A DNA stretch of 7,492 nucleotides from positions 1-7,492 of the forward strand of contig JAUWMJ010000143.1 of assembly GCA_030613225.1 (NCBI GenBank), in the 5' to 3' direction. Both the position numbers and the translations under genes were made by a program. The notes below the pieces were generated by a model that was not told the origin of the DNA, did not search any database, and saw nothing but the letters and a program-made list of their open reading frames with translations. Every line of letters starts with the position of its first letter. Positions within the stretch are counted from its first letter, which is position 1. This document shows positions 1-5,881 of this stretch, in pieces. The DNA comes from Desulfobacterales bacterium. GTDB lineage: Bacteria > Desulfobacterota > Desulfobacteria > Desulfobacterales > JAUWMJ01.

Positions 1-218
1 GAGATGTCAATGAATACGGCAAACTTAGCCCCGCGACTTAAAGCTTCAATGGCAAAAGCACCAGTTCCGGCGAAAAGATCCAATATGCAAGTATCCTGAA
101 CATTAAAGGCAATAATATTAAATATTGATTCGCGAAGCCGATCAGATGTTGGCCTTGTTTTCGTTCCTTTAATCGAACGTATTTTTTTGCCTTTTAAATC
201 GCCACTGATAATTCTCAC
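1..218 (-). CDS. rsmD: 16S rRNA (guanine966-N2)-methyltransferase RsmD, N-terminal part, cut by window edge
   Basis: The 72 codons present encode the N-terminus of a RsmD-family SAM-dependent methyltransferase, which methylates G966 of 16S rRNA during 30S assembly in the cytoplasm. The start reads V-R-I-I-S-G-D-L-K-G-K-K, followed by the family block TRPTSDRLRESIFNI and the SAM-binding motif I DLFAGTGAFAIEALSRGA near residues 51-68. The start codon is GTG at 216-218: an in-frame TAA lies eight codons upstream and no ATG, GTG or TTG lies between them, so GTG is forced. An AAGGA stretch about 7 bases upstream can serve as ribosome binding site. The rest of the gene (normally about 180-190 codons) lies to the left of the window. 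It is downstream of mreB on the same strand but 288 bp away, so cotranscription is uncertain. Confidence 0.93.
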   Translation of the reverse strand, partial: MRIISGDLKGKKIRSIKGTKTRPTSDRLRESIFNIIAFNVQDTCILDLFAGTGAFAIEALSRGAKFAVFIDI

Positions 219-246
219 GCTTTTATCCTTAAGGAATCCTTATTAC

Positions 247-503
247 AGACCTCGTAACTTACACTTAAAATGAGTCAATTTATTGAACACTATCTGTATT
301 TATTAGCGCAAAATTAAGGGATTCAAGAATTGAGGGATTGAGGGATTAAAGGATAAAATCAATAAATTAAAATAGATAGAATTCCTTCAATTCCTAAATT
401 CCTGAATCTCTCAATTCCTGAATTAGACCTGTGTCCAATTTTCATGCAAATCCATGTTATTTTAAAGGTTATAGTTATGTTTCGATAATAACTTACGAGG
501 TCT
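247..503. repeat. 257-bp segment bounded by 11-bp perfect inverted repeats
   Basis: The gap between rsmD and mreB has no gene. It is framed by AGACCTCGTAA at 247-257 and its exact reverse complement TTACGAGGTCT at 493-503; continuing inward, 14 of 16 bases pair. The right repeat ends three bases before the mreB stop codon. The ends could be terminal repeats of a small non-autonomous element or the closing stem of a structured RNA in the mreB-rsmD transcript. No target-site duplication is evident. Confidence 0.55.
321..423. repeat. Imperfect inverted repeat built from GGATTGA / AATTCCTGA words
   Basis: Arms at 321-347 and 397-423 pair at 23 of 27 bases around a 49-base A/T-rich spacer. Each arm is itself a degenerate tandem of a short word (GAATTGAGGGATTGAGGGATT on the left). 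It lies inside the 247-503 segment. No ORF or promoter is visible in it. Confidence 0.7.
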
Positions 504-506
504 AAA

Positions 507-1556
<1,050 letters not shown>

Positions 1557-1609
1557 TCAATTCTGCACATATTAACCCTACAACGACATTTATCGCTAAC
1601 CATATCCGA

Positions 1610-1683
1610 GTTGCGTGTTGCGAGTTGTTAATCGGAAATAATCCTTTTTTATAACCCGTACCCCGCAACCCGAAACGCGCAAC
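1610..1683. repeat. Imperfect inverted repeat of GTTGCG words in the mreB leader
   Basis: The 289-bp gap between mreB and the serine hydrolase holds arms GTTGCGTGTTGCGAGTTG (1610-1627) and, inverted, 1666-1683, matching at 15 of 18 bases. Both arms are degenerate tandems of GTTGCG/GTTGCGG. The repeat lies in the predicted 5' leader of mreB, between its promoter and start codon. Apart from this and the promoter I see nothing else in the gap. Confidence 0.65.
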
Positions 1684-1767
1684 AATACCGTATAACACAA
1701 AAAGAAGCTGCTGCTAAATAGAACAGGCAAGTTGCATTGTCGGGTTAAGTGCTATTTTTTTTCAACT

Positions 1768-1796
1768 ATTATACTACAAAATTTAAAAAACTGCAA
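1768..1796 (-). promoter_or_regulatory. Candidate sigma70 promoter for mreB
   Basis: On the minus strand a perfect -10 TATAAT (1768-1773) is separated by exactly 17 bases from TTGCAG (1791-1796), a weak -35 matching TTG only. Initiation near 1761 would give an mreB leader of about 210 nt that contains the GTTGCG inverted repeat. The sequence just downstream is A/T-rich. The assignment rests on motif match alone. Confidence 0.45.
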
Positions 1797-1839
1797 GGCA
1801 TTGCTACCAGAATTATATTGGTATTACAATGAAAAATTA

Positions 1840-2937
1840 TCACTTTGTTATTTTTCCTTTCCCCTCACCTGAAAGCGATTTCATTATTGCATTGTGAATT
1901 TCCGGTCTGAAGGCTTTTATTTTGGTATTATCGCGCGATGGGTGCACACGGTTTGTTAAAAGTATTATAATAACCGATCTGTCAAGGTCCATCCAGAATG
2001 ATGTCCCGGTAAACCCGAGATGACCTACACTTTTTTCTGAAAAGAATTTTCCGCAGCTTGAACCATGTAAAGACGGAGTATCAAACCCAAGCGTTTTCTC
2101 CGAATTACTCTGTTTTTTAAAAAATTCAGCCAGTATGTCTTGTTGGAAAACATGAGTTGAAGAAAGTCCATAATAGGCGGATAAAAGAACTGATAAAAGA
2201 GCATAAACGTCTCCGGCAGTTCCGAAAAGCCCTGCATGTCCACCAACACCTCCCATCACGTATGCGTTTTCATCATGTACAACACCTTCTAAAAGGATAT
2301 TCCGCCACGGGCAAAGTTCGGTAGCAGCAAATCTTTCCGACTGCGACTTTTCATCAACATTTAAAAAGAAAAGTCCCCGGCTTAAATCGAGTGGTTTATA
2401 AACCTTTTCATCGACAAACCTGTCAAGGCGTTTTCCGGAAATGCTTTCTACAACCAGGTTAAGAATCATAAAACCAAGATCACTGTATAAATTCTTTTTG
2501 CCTACCGGATGAAGCATGTGCTCTTTTACAAGAAAGTTTTTTAAGGCATCTTTTCTTAAACTCATCGGAACTTCACATAGCTCTTTATAATATGGGCGAT
2601 AATCAGGCAGGCCGGAAGTATGGCTTAAAAGATGCTTTATTTTTATCTGCTCTTTTTCCGTATTTATAAAATAAGGTAAAACAGATCCGAGATTTTGTTC
2701 AAGATCGAGTTTATGCTCCTGAACCAGTTTCATAATCGCCAGGGTAGTTGCCAGAGGTTTTGTCAAAGACGCAAGATCAAAGATGGTATCTTCAGCCATT
2801 GGGCATTTTGTAAATATATTTGCATATCCATAGGCCTTTATAAAAAGAATGGAATCTTCCCTTGAAACCAGAAGTACGGCCCCGGGAAAAACCCTGTCCG
2901 ATACGCCCTTATGCATAAGGGTGTCGACTTGTCGCAT
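1840..2937 (-). CDS. Serine hydrolase, beta-lactamase / class C family (Pfam Beta-lactamase fold)
   Basis: A 365-residue penicillin-recognising serine hydrolase of the beta-lactamase/DD-peptidase/esterase superfamily. The SxxK active site is S57-L-T-K60 in FDLASLTKPLATT. The second motif is Y151-S-D (usually YxN). HTSGLPDY at 106-113 and GGHAGLFGTA at 232-241 are family signatures, and H306-L-G-F-T-G is the KTG-equivalent box. No signal peptide is visible at the N-terminus (MRQVDTLMHKGVSDRVFPGAVLLV), which suggests a cytoplasmic enzyme or a missed start; the ATG at 2935-2937 has no clear Shine-Dalgarno and ATG at codon 8 is an alternative. It lies downstream of the LD-carboxypeptidase on the same strand, 246 bp away, suggesting a muropeptide, D-amino-acid ester or amide substrate. 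The real substrate cannot be read from sequence. Confidence 0.9.
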   Translation of the reverse strand: MRQVDTLMHKGVSDRVFPGAVLLVSREDSILFIKAYGYANIFTKCPMAEDTIFDLASLTKPLATTLAIMKLVQEHKLDLEQNLGSVLPYFINTEKEQIKIKHLLSHTSGLPDYRPYYKELCEVPMSLRKDALKNFLVKEHMLHPVGKKNLYSDLGFMILNLVVESISGKRLDRFVDEKVYKPLDLSRGLFFLNVDEKSQSERFAATELCPWRNILLEGVVHDENAYVMGGVGGHAGLFGTAGDVYALLSVLLSAYYGLSSTHVFQQDILAEFFKKQSNSEKTLGFDTPSLHGSSCGKFFSEKSVGHLGFTGTSFWMDLDRSVIIILLTNRVHPSRDNTKIKAFRPEIHNAIMKSLSGEGKGKITK

Positions 2938-2961
2938 TATTTTTGTCCATTGTCAGTTGCA

Positions 2962-3145
2962 GGTTGTCCGTTGATATCGTTAACTTAAGCAAATTTTCAA
3001 TTAATTTATGAATATCGAATGTCGAACAAGAAATATCGAACCGCTGAAGCAAGGAAAAACACTTCGAAATTCGACATTCCTTGTTCGATATTCTGCGGTT
3101 CAATAATCGCTTAAGTTAATGGCATTGTTGGGTTGTCCGTTGATA
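2962..3145. repeat. Nested composite repeat between the serine hydrolase and LD-carboxypeptidase
   Basis: Several layers can be read. A 15-bp perfect direct repeat GGTTGTCCGTTGATA occurs at 2962-2976 and 3131-3145. Inside it an 11-bp perfect inverted repeat TTAACTTAAGC pairs 2980-2990 with 3109-3119. Inside that, arms 3018-3040 and 3070-3092 (words AATRTCGAACAAGRAAT) pair at 20 of 23 bases. GAACCGC at 3038-3044 also recurs inverted at 3095-3101. The whole gap is taken up by this structure; no gene is supported. A short ORF across it is a by-product of the repeat. Confidence 0.65.
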
Positions 3146-3168
3146 GTGGCTTGTCACCCCCAACGGAC
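3135..3168. repeat. Hairpin GTCCGTTG / CAACGGAC after the LD-carboxypeptidase gene
   Basis: GTCCGTTG at 3135-3142 pairs perfectly with CAACGGAC at 3161-3168 across an 18-base loop, 16 bp beyond the carboxypeptidase stop codon. It could act as a transcript end or 3' stabiliser for that gene, but no run of T follows on the minus strand, so an intrinsic terminator is not well supported. Confidence 0.4.
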
Positions 3169-3183
3169 TACATGCCACTGAAT

Positions 3184-4104
3184 TCAACCTGTAGTTGCCG
3201 GTTCATGAAAAATTAAAAGTTTTTGGTCAGCATTAACAGTTGCATTTAGTCCTGTGGGAATCGCAAGATTTCTTTTGCCGTGGCCTACTTCAAGTCCGGC
3301 AAGTATGGGAATCTTATCATCTTTAAAGATATCGCCTACTATCCGAATAATGTCATCTGTATCGCCACAATCTTCAAAAGCCCCCAGAATGAAACCTGCA
3401 AGCCCATTGAAACATCCTGCAAGCTTCATCTGGCTCAGCATCCTGTCAATCCGGTAAGCAGCCTCCCCCCTGTCTTCAAGAAACAGGATACAGCCCTTAA
3501 AATCGGGCTGGAACCGGGTTCCCAGGAGATGGCACAGTGTCGTAAGATTCCCGCCCAAAACAGGCCCGGAAGCCGAACCCGGCTGTATGGTAATACCGCT
3601 TTCCATGGCTATTTCCGGTTTTTCCCCGGATGTAATCATTGAAAGCAGGGAATCTTTTGTCCTGTTGTCGGAATTTCCTAACGTCGTTACCGTTGGCCCG
3701 TGAAATGTAACAAGTCTGCACTTTAAATACAGCGTTGACAGCAATGCAGAAACGTCGCTGAACCCGACAAAGATTTTTGGATTCTTTTGAATTGTTTTAT
3801 AATCCAGCAAAGAGAGTATCCTGATGGAACCATATCCGCCCCTTGCGCACATAATAGCTTTAACGTTTGTATCTGCAAAATATCCGTTGACCATTTCGGC
3901 CCGTTCCAAATCCGATCCTGCAAAATATCCTTTTTTATTAAACAGCCTTTCAGGAACCGACGTGTTAAACCCCATAGACTCCAGCAAATCTATACCTTTA
4001 TTAAACTTTTCCAAATCAAAGTGGCTTGCAGGTGCAACAACCCCGATTGTATCACCCCGCCTGAGTCTTGGAGGCTTTAAAGGTTTTAATTTTTTTACTT
4101 TCAT
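3184..4104 (-). CDS. ldcA: Muramoyltetrapeptide LD-carboxypeptidase, peptidase S66 family (LdcA/MccF-like)
   Basis: The 306-residue length matches characterised LdcA enzymes (about 300-310). These cytosolic serine peptidases remove the terminal D-Ala from murein tetrapeptides during recycling. Signatures in order: RRGDTIGVVAPAS near 15-27, CARGGYGSIRIL at 86-97, the nucleophile elbow VGFSDVSALL with Ser116, FHGPTV at 134-139, VLGGNLTTLCHLLGT at 182-196, LFLEDRGEAAYRIDRML with candidate catalytic Glu210 or Glu214, and EVGHGKRNLAIPTG with His275. The Ser-Glu-His triad is therefore intact. MccF-type immunity proteins share the fold; context beside a wall hydrolase and mreB favours LdcA, but the sequence alone does not exclude MccF. 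The start ATG at 4102-4104 lacks a strong Shine-Dalgarno and follows a small TGGG/CCCA hairpin. Confidence 0.92.
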   Translation of the reverse strand: MKVKKLKPLKPPRLRRGDTIGVVAPASHFDLEKFNKGIDLLESMGFNTSVPERLFNKKGYFAGSDLERAEMVNGYFADTNVKAIMCARGGYGSIRILSLLDYKTIQKNPKIFVGFSDVSALLSTLYLKCRLVTFHGPTVTTLGNSDNRTKDSLLSMITSGEKPEIAMESGITIQPGSASGPVLGGNLTTLCHLLGTRFQPDFKGCILFLEDRGEAAYRIDRMLSQMKLAGCFNGLAGFILGAFEDCGDTDDIIRIVGDIFKDDKIPILAGLEVGHGKRNLAIPTGLNATVNADQKLLIFHEPATTG

Positions 4105-4133
4105 CTTGGGTCAGCCCATTAAAAGTAGCATAT

Positions 4134-4147
4134 CATGTCTTGACATG
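4134..4147. promoter_or_regulatory. Perfect palindrome CATGTC-TT-GACATG upstream of ldcA
   Basis: A 14-bp site with 6-bp perfect arms lies 30 bp before the ldcA start, where an operator would be expected. A poor -10-like TATGCT sits next to it on the minus strand. A regulator cannot be named. A short perfect palindrome can also arise by chance in a 7.5-kb window. Confidence 0.3.
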
Positions 4148-4172
4148 GTGAATAAATCGTATTAAACATTTT

Positions 4173-4314
4173 GAAACCTTTGCAAAACGGCACCTTTTGC
4201 CCGATTTCTGCGTCAGGCTCAAATTTCAATCCTCGAAATATTCTATATATTCCTGTGGTTGAAATTTTCGCCTTCCTTGAACTCGAACAGAAATTACCAT
4301 TTTTCAAAGGTCTC
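4173..4314. mobile_element. 142-bp MITE-like element with 15-bp terminal inverted repeats
   Basis: The ends are GAAACCTTTGCAAAA (4173-4187) and the inverse of GAGACCTTTGAAAAA (4300-4314), pairing at 13 of 15 bases. An inner inverted repeat AAATTTCAATC (4221-4231) / GGTTGAAATTT (4257-4267) makes the whole unit foldable. There is no internal gene. From memory, similar elements with ends near GAGACCTTTGCAAAA are scattered in Desulfobacterales genomes; I cannot check this here. No target-site duplication is clear. The right end stops 11 bp before the tRNA gene, so the element fills its upstream region. Confidence 0.65.
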
Positions 4315-4325
4315 ACTAAATCAGT

Positions 4326-4402
4326 CGGGGCGTGGCGCAGTCTGGTAGCGCACTTGAATGGGGTTCAAGGGGTCGGAAGTTCAAATCTTCTCGCCCCGAC
4401 CA
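4326..4402 (+). tRNA. tRNA-Pro (anticodon GGG)
   Basis: A full cloverleaf of 77 nt with genome-encoded CCA. The acceptor stem CGGGGCG pairs perfectly with CGCCCCG (4392-4398). The D arm has GCGC/GCGC. The anticodon stem CTTGA/TCAAG holds loop ATGGGGT, giving anticodon GGG, which reads proline CCC. The variable loop is GGGTC. The T arm is GGAAG-TTCAAAT-CTTCT with one G-T pair. The layout, including GCGCAG..TGGTAGCGCACTT, is close to E. coli tRNA-Pro. It is the only plus-strand gene in the left half, and its 3' end faces integrase remnants. Confidence 0.96.
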
Positions 4403-4419
4403 TTACTAAAAAAATTAAA

Positions 4420-4460
4420 TCAAGGGGTCGCCCCGCTTATCAGCGGGATCACCCCGACCA
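4420..4460. repeat. tRNA-tail mimic and hairpin, candidate attachment-site scar
   Basis: TCAAGGGGTCG at 4420-4430 exactly repeats tRNA positions 4365-4375, and CCCCGACCA at 4452-4460 exactly repeats the tRNA 3' end at 4394-4402. The copy lies about 55-58 bp downstream in the same order. The bases between differ from the tRNA and form a hairpin CCCGCT-TATC-AGCGGG (4432-4447) enclosed by GGGGT/ACCCC. This suggests a degenerate att duplication beside the integrase remnant, later altered by a palindrome. A plain structured intergenic repeat is the alternative. Confidence 0.45.
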
Positions 4461-4520
4461 ATGATTTCAGCAACTTGAAGTTTGTTGCTTTTCACTGGTT
4501 GGTTTTTTGTGACACTTTTG

Positions 4521-4846
4521 TCACACAAAAGATTTGGCGGTTAATCCATTAAGCAGATTGACCGCCTTTTTTTGTGATGTTGTAAAAGGTGTGCGTATCT
4601 TAAAGTCATGGTCATGGTTTTATGTCCAAGTAGTCCTGCAAGTCTTTAAGCGTACTGCCTTTCGTAATCAACTGACTGGCATAGGTGTGCCGCAAGTCAT
4701 GAAATCGGAAATCTTCAATCCCTGCGTTTTTAACAGCCGTTCTAAATAATTATGTAACCCCATTAATCTCCTTGCCCTCAAACGTAAATACATGATTTGT
4801 ATTTGATTGTAACACGTTAGCTTGCTTGCCGTCAATGGCTATTACG
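4521..4846 (-). pseudogene. Tyrosine recombinase (phage-type integrase), C-terminal catalytic remnant with frameshifts
   Basis: Read on the minus strand, three frames join into an integrase C-terminus. The first part gives [33 protein letters not shown], then [24 protein letters not shown] with the HxxR catalytic pair (4684-4701). A one-base deletion after the CAG at 4636-4638 shifts to [16 protein letters not shown], holding the second catalytic His and the Tyr nucleophile (codon 4595-4597). Another shift follows, to TSQKKAVNLLNGLTAKSFV and a TGA at 4521-4523. One stop and two frameshifts make it non-functional. The Arg-I half is missing here but found at 6697-6837. It converges on tRNA-Pro, as integrases of tRNA-targeted elements often do. 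A TGTGAC/GTCACA hairpin (4508-4525) marks its 3' end. Confidence 0.85.
4709..4846. repeat. 138-bp direct repeat, copy 1 (integrase central segment)
   Basis: It aligns without gaps to 5530-5667 with 14 mismatches by hand count (about 90% identity). Homology stops sharply on the left at AAATCTTC and on the right after ATTACG. It contains integrase codons for [17 protein letters not shown] and, like copy 2, TTGACG and TACAAT spaced by 18 bases on the minus strand (4830-4835 and 4806-4811), so this copy also retains the promoter motif. Confidence 0.85.
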
Positions 4847-5056
4847 GTGTTGTATTGGGTTGGTCTTGGAATGCACACCGAAGGTGCAGACCCTTACTTT
4901 GGGGGTGGTGAAATAATTGTTGATTTTATTCCGAGTCTTGAGGAAAGAGACGATCATGCATTAACAATTTTTCTGTCTTTGTTAATACCGGCTATTTACG
5001 GAGTTTATAAAGCCAATAAAAAAACCCGGCCTGAGTTGACCGGGTTTTTTGATTAA
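4835..5056 (+). CDS. Possible small membrane protein, weakly supported
   Basis: An open frame of 73 codons from ATG 4835 (a TTG at 4826 would add three residues). It reads MAITVLYWVGLGMHTEGADPYF, then a charged stretch IPSLEERDDHA, one hydrophobic segment LTIFLSLLIPAIYGVY that could span a membrane, and a basic tail. I do not recognise it. Against it: the first codons lie in the repeat-copy edge, there is no Shine-Dalgarno, and the last 12 residues are encoded by the terminator stem at 5019-5050, which fits the opposite-strand operon better. It could be the 3' end of a gene whose 5' part was replaced by the integrase repeat. Confidence 0.3.
   Translation: MAITVLYWVGLGMHTEGADPYFGGGEIIVDFIPSLEERDDHALTIFLSLLIPAIYGVYKANKKTRPELTGFFD
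5019..5050 (-). terminator. Intrinsic terminator of the small two-gene operon, probably bidirectional
   Basis: CCCGG (5025-5029) pairs with CCGGG (5040-5044) across a 10-base loop. The stem is extended by an A-run on one side and a T-run on the other, so a U-tract follows in both directions. On the minus strand it begins 24 bp after the stop codon of the Cys-rich gene, ideal placement for that operon. Confidence 0.85.
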
Positions 5057-5073
5057 TTGGACTAAGTTGAGAC

Positions 5074-5280
5074 TTATTTGGTTTTTACGTTGGTGTATGA
5101 TTTAAGTATAACTGCTTTAGCATTCATTTTCGCTGTACAGCAATTACCATGGTGTTGGCTTGACATTCTTATTAAATTCCAATTACCTGACTTTCGGCAT
5201 TCAATGTAAATACTGTCCCCTTCAATACAATCCTTTTCTTTTCTGCGACAATTTTGAAAAATTTTCTTTTTAGTACTCAT
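5074..5280 (-). CDS. Unknown small basic Cys-rich protein, second gene of the operon
   Basis: I do not recognise this 68-residue protein. It is strongly basic at the start (MSTKKKIFQNCRRKEKDC) and has five cysteines (C11, C18, C28, C47, C48) plus adjacent histidines H43-H44, which could bind a metal or form disulfides. There is no signal peptide or membrane segment. Its ATG overlaps the TGA of the upstream gene as ATGA, a translational-coupling arrangement, and a strong terminator follows 24 bp after its TAA. These two facts support it being a real gene despite its size. Paired with a small winged-helix-like protein and sitting in integrase debris next to a HicBA-like pair, it could be a toxin, an anti-defence or an accessory regulator. 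That is speculation. Confidence 0.65.
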   Translation of the reverse strand: MSTKKKIFQNCRRKEKDCIEGDSIYIECRKSGNWNLIRMSSQHHGNCCTAKMNAKAVILKSYTNVKTK

Positions 5281-5510
5281 CCCGCTTTAATCTTACCTTC
5301 GTCCTCAAGATCATCGAGGATTCCTAATGCCAAAGAAATATCAATGTTTAATGCCTCTTGAATATCAGCGGCATCAATATTTTCACCATGATGTTTAGAA
5401 AAATACTCTTTTATCTCTTTTTTGGCCTGCCCATAAGTAATATCTTTTAAAACAATTTGGCCTCGCTCTTCATAATCTATCGAAGTTAGTTCGACTATTT
5501 GATTTTCCAT
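5277..5510 (-). CDS. Small winged-helix-like DNA-binding protein, first gene of the operon
   Basis: The 77 residues begin with MENQIVELTSIDYEERGQIVLKDI, then a compact helical domain: helix about 27-42 (YGQAKKEIKEYFSKHH), helix about 47-54 (DAADIQEA), candidate recognition helix 58-69 (ISLALGILDDLE), and a short EGKIKAG wing. This resembles a minimal winged helix, so DNA binding is likely but the target is unknown. The ATG at 5508-5510 has only an A-rich leader without a clear Shine-Dalgarno. The frame stays open upstream through coiled-coil-like codons EIEDLEKRLKK into the integrase remnant without another ATG, GTG or TTG, so the native N-terminus may have been lost. Its TGA overlaps the next ATG (ATGA). 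A promoter sits in the 138-bp repeat upstream. Confidence 0.75.
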   Translation of the reverse strand: MENQIVELTSIDYEERGQIVLKDITYGQAKKEIKEYFSKHHGENIDAADIQEALNIDISLALGILDDLEDEGKIKAG

Positions 5511-5529
5511 TTTTTTTAATCTTTTTTCT

Positions 5530-5667
5530 AAATCTTCGATCTCTGCGTTTTTAACAGCCGTTCTAAATGATGATTTAACCCCATCAATCGCCTTGCCATC
5601 AAACGTAAATACGTGATTTTAATTTAATTGTAGCACGTTAGCTGGCTTGCCGTCAATGGCTATTACG
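5530..5667. repeat. 138-bp direct repeat, copy 2
   Basis: Gap-free match to 4709-4846 with 14 mismatches by hand count, same orientation, unit starts 821 bp apart. On the left it stops at AAATCTTC, where the winged-helix leader begins; on the right it stops after ATTACG. It brackets, together with copy 1, the winged-helix/Cys-rich operon, and it supplies that operon's promoter. Confidence 0.85.
5530..5667 (-). pseudogene. Tyrosine recombinase remnant, central segment fused to the winged-helix leader
   Basis: The minus strand reads [29 protein letters not shown], parallel to the integrase segment in copy 1, preceded by an in-frame TAA at 5619-5621 and IDGKPANVLQLN. After IED the frame enters LEKRLKKMENQ of the neighbouring gene instead of the catalytic RFHDLRHT box. 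The bases at the switch, GCAGAGATCGAAGATTT versus GCAGGGATTGAAGATTT in copy 1, are nearly the same, so recombination at short homology could have joined them. No catalytic residues remain. Confidence 0.7.
5627..5656 (-). promoter_or_regulatory. Candidate sigma70 promoter of the winged-helix/Cys-rich operon
   Basis: TTGACG (5651-5656) and TACAAT (5627-5632) on the minus strand are separated by 18 bases, each one base off consensus. Initiation near 5620 gives a leader of about 110 nt. The motif lies in the 138-bp direct repeat. Confidence 0.5.
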
Positions 5668-5824
5668 TTGTCTTTCGGGTTCTGCAAAACACCTTGTTAC
5701 GCATGAAAGCCGATACATGAGCCACAGAAGAATTGAGACCAGGCTTATTCTTCTTATTGTAGTCAAGCGCCTTGTGTGCTACCAAGAAACAGCATTAAGG
5801 AGGAAAGACGGCTGTTGATTCCCC
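5668..5824. other. Unassigned stretch between the repeat and the hicBA promoter
   Basis: No complete gene. On the minus strand a 43-codon open frame reads HKALDYNKKNKPGLNSSVA followed by HVSAFMRNKV, and a one-base shift continues to LQNPKDNVIAIDGK, joining the remnant in repeat copy 2. This looks like decayed coding sequence, possibly the preceding part of the same integrase or of another mobile gene; I cannot place it in a family. The plus strand holds a stray AAGGAGG at about 5797-5803 with no useful ORF after it. Confidence 0.35.
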
Positions 5825-5854
5825 TTGACTTTTTTATAAAAATGCCGATATAAT
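5825..5854 (+). promoter_or_regulatory. Sigma70 promoter of the hicB-hicA pair
   Basis: TTGACT (5825-5830) and a perfect TATAAT (5849-5854) are spaced by 18 bases. The predicted start near 5861 leaves a leader of about 21 nt with a GGGAG ribosome binding site at 5869-5873. The short leader and strong boxes fit a toxin-antitoxin promoter; no clear palindromic operator overlaps the boxes. Confidence 0.7.
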
Positions 5855-5881
5855 TTACAGGAATAAAAGGGAGATATCACA

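Noticed and set aside
321..423. CRISPR-like array
   Set aside because: Short words are contiguous and degenerate with no regular spacers, and there are no cas genes.
2909..3103. 64-codon minus-strand ORF
   Set aside because: It is a translation of the nested intergenic repeat and overlaps the hydrolase start; composition is repeat-driven.
3254..4165. Several ORFs on both strands within and around the LD-carboxypeptidase
   Set aside because: Shadows of ldcA, whose catalytic motifs are all in one frame.
4171..4464. 97-codon plus-strand ORF running through the MITE-like element and the tRNA
   Set aside because: Its reading is produced by the tRNA-Pro gene and the repeat; such tRNA-overlapping ORFs are common artefacts.
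4508..4525. Intrinsic terminator for the integrase remnant
   Set aside because: The TGTGAC/GTCACA stem is only 6 bp, GC-poor and followed by A rather than T on the minus strand.
4534..4749. 71-codon plus-strand ORF antisense to the integrase remnant
   Set aside because: The opposite strand explains the region as integrase with conserved HxxR and Tyr motifs.
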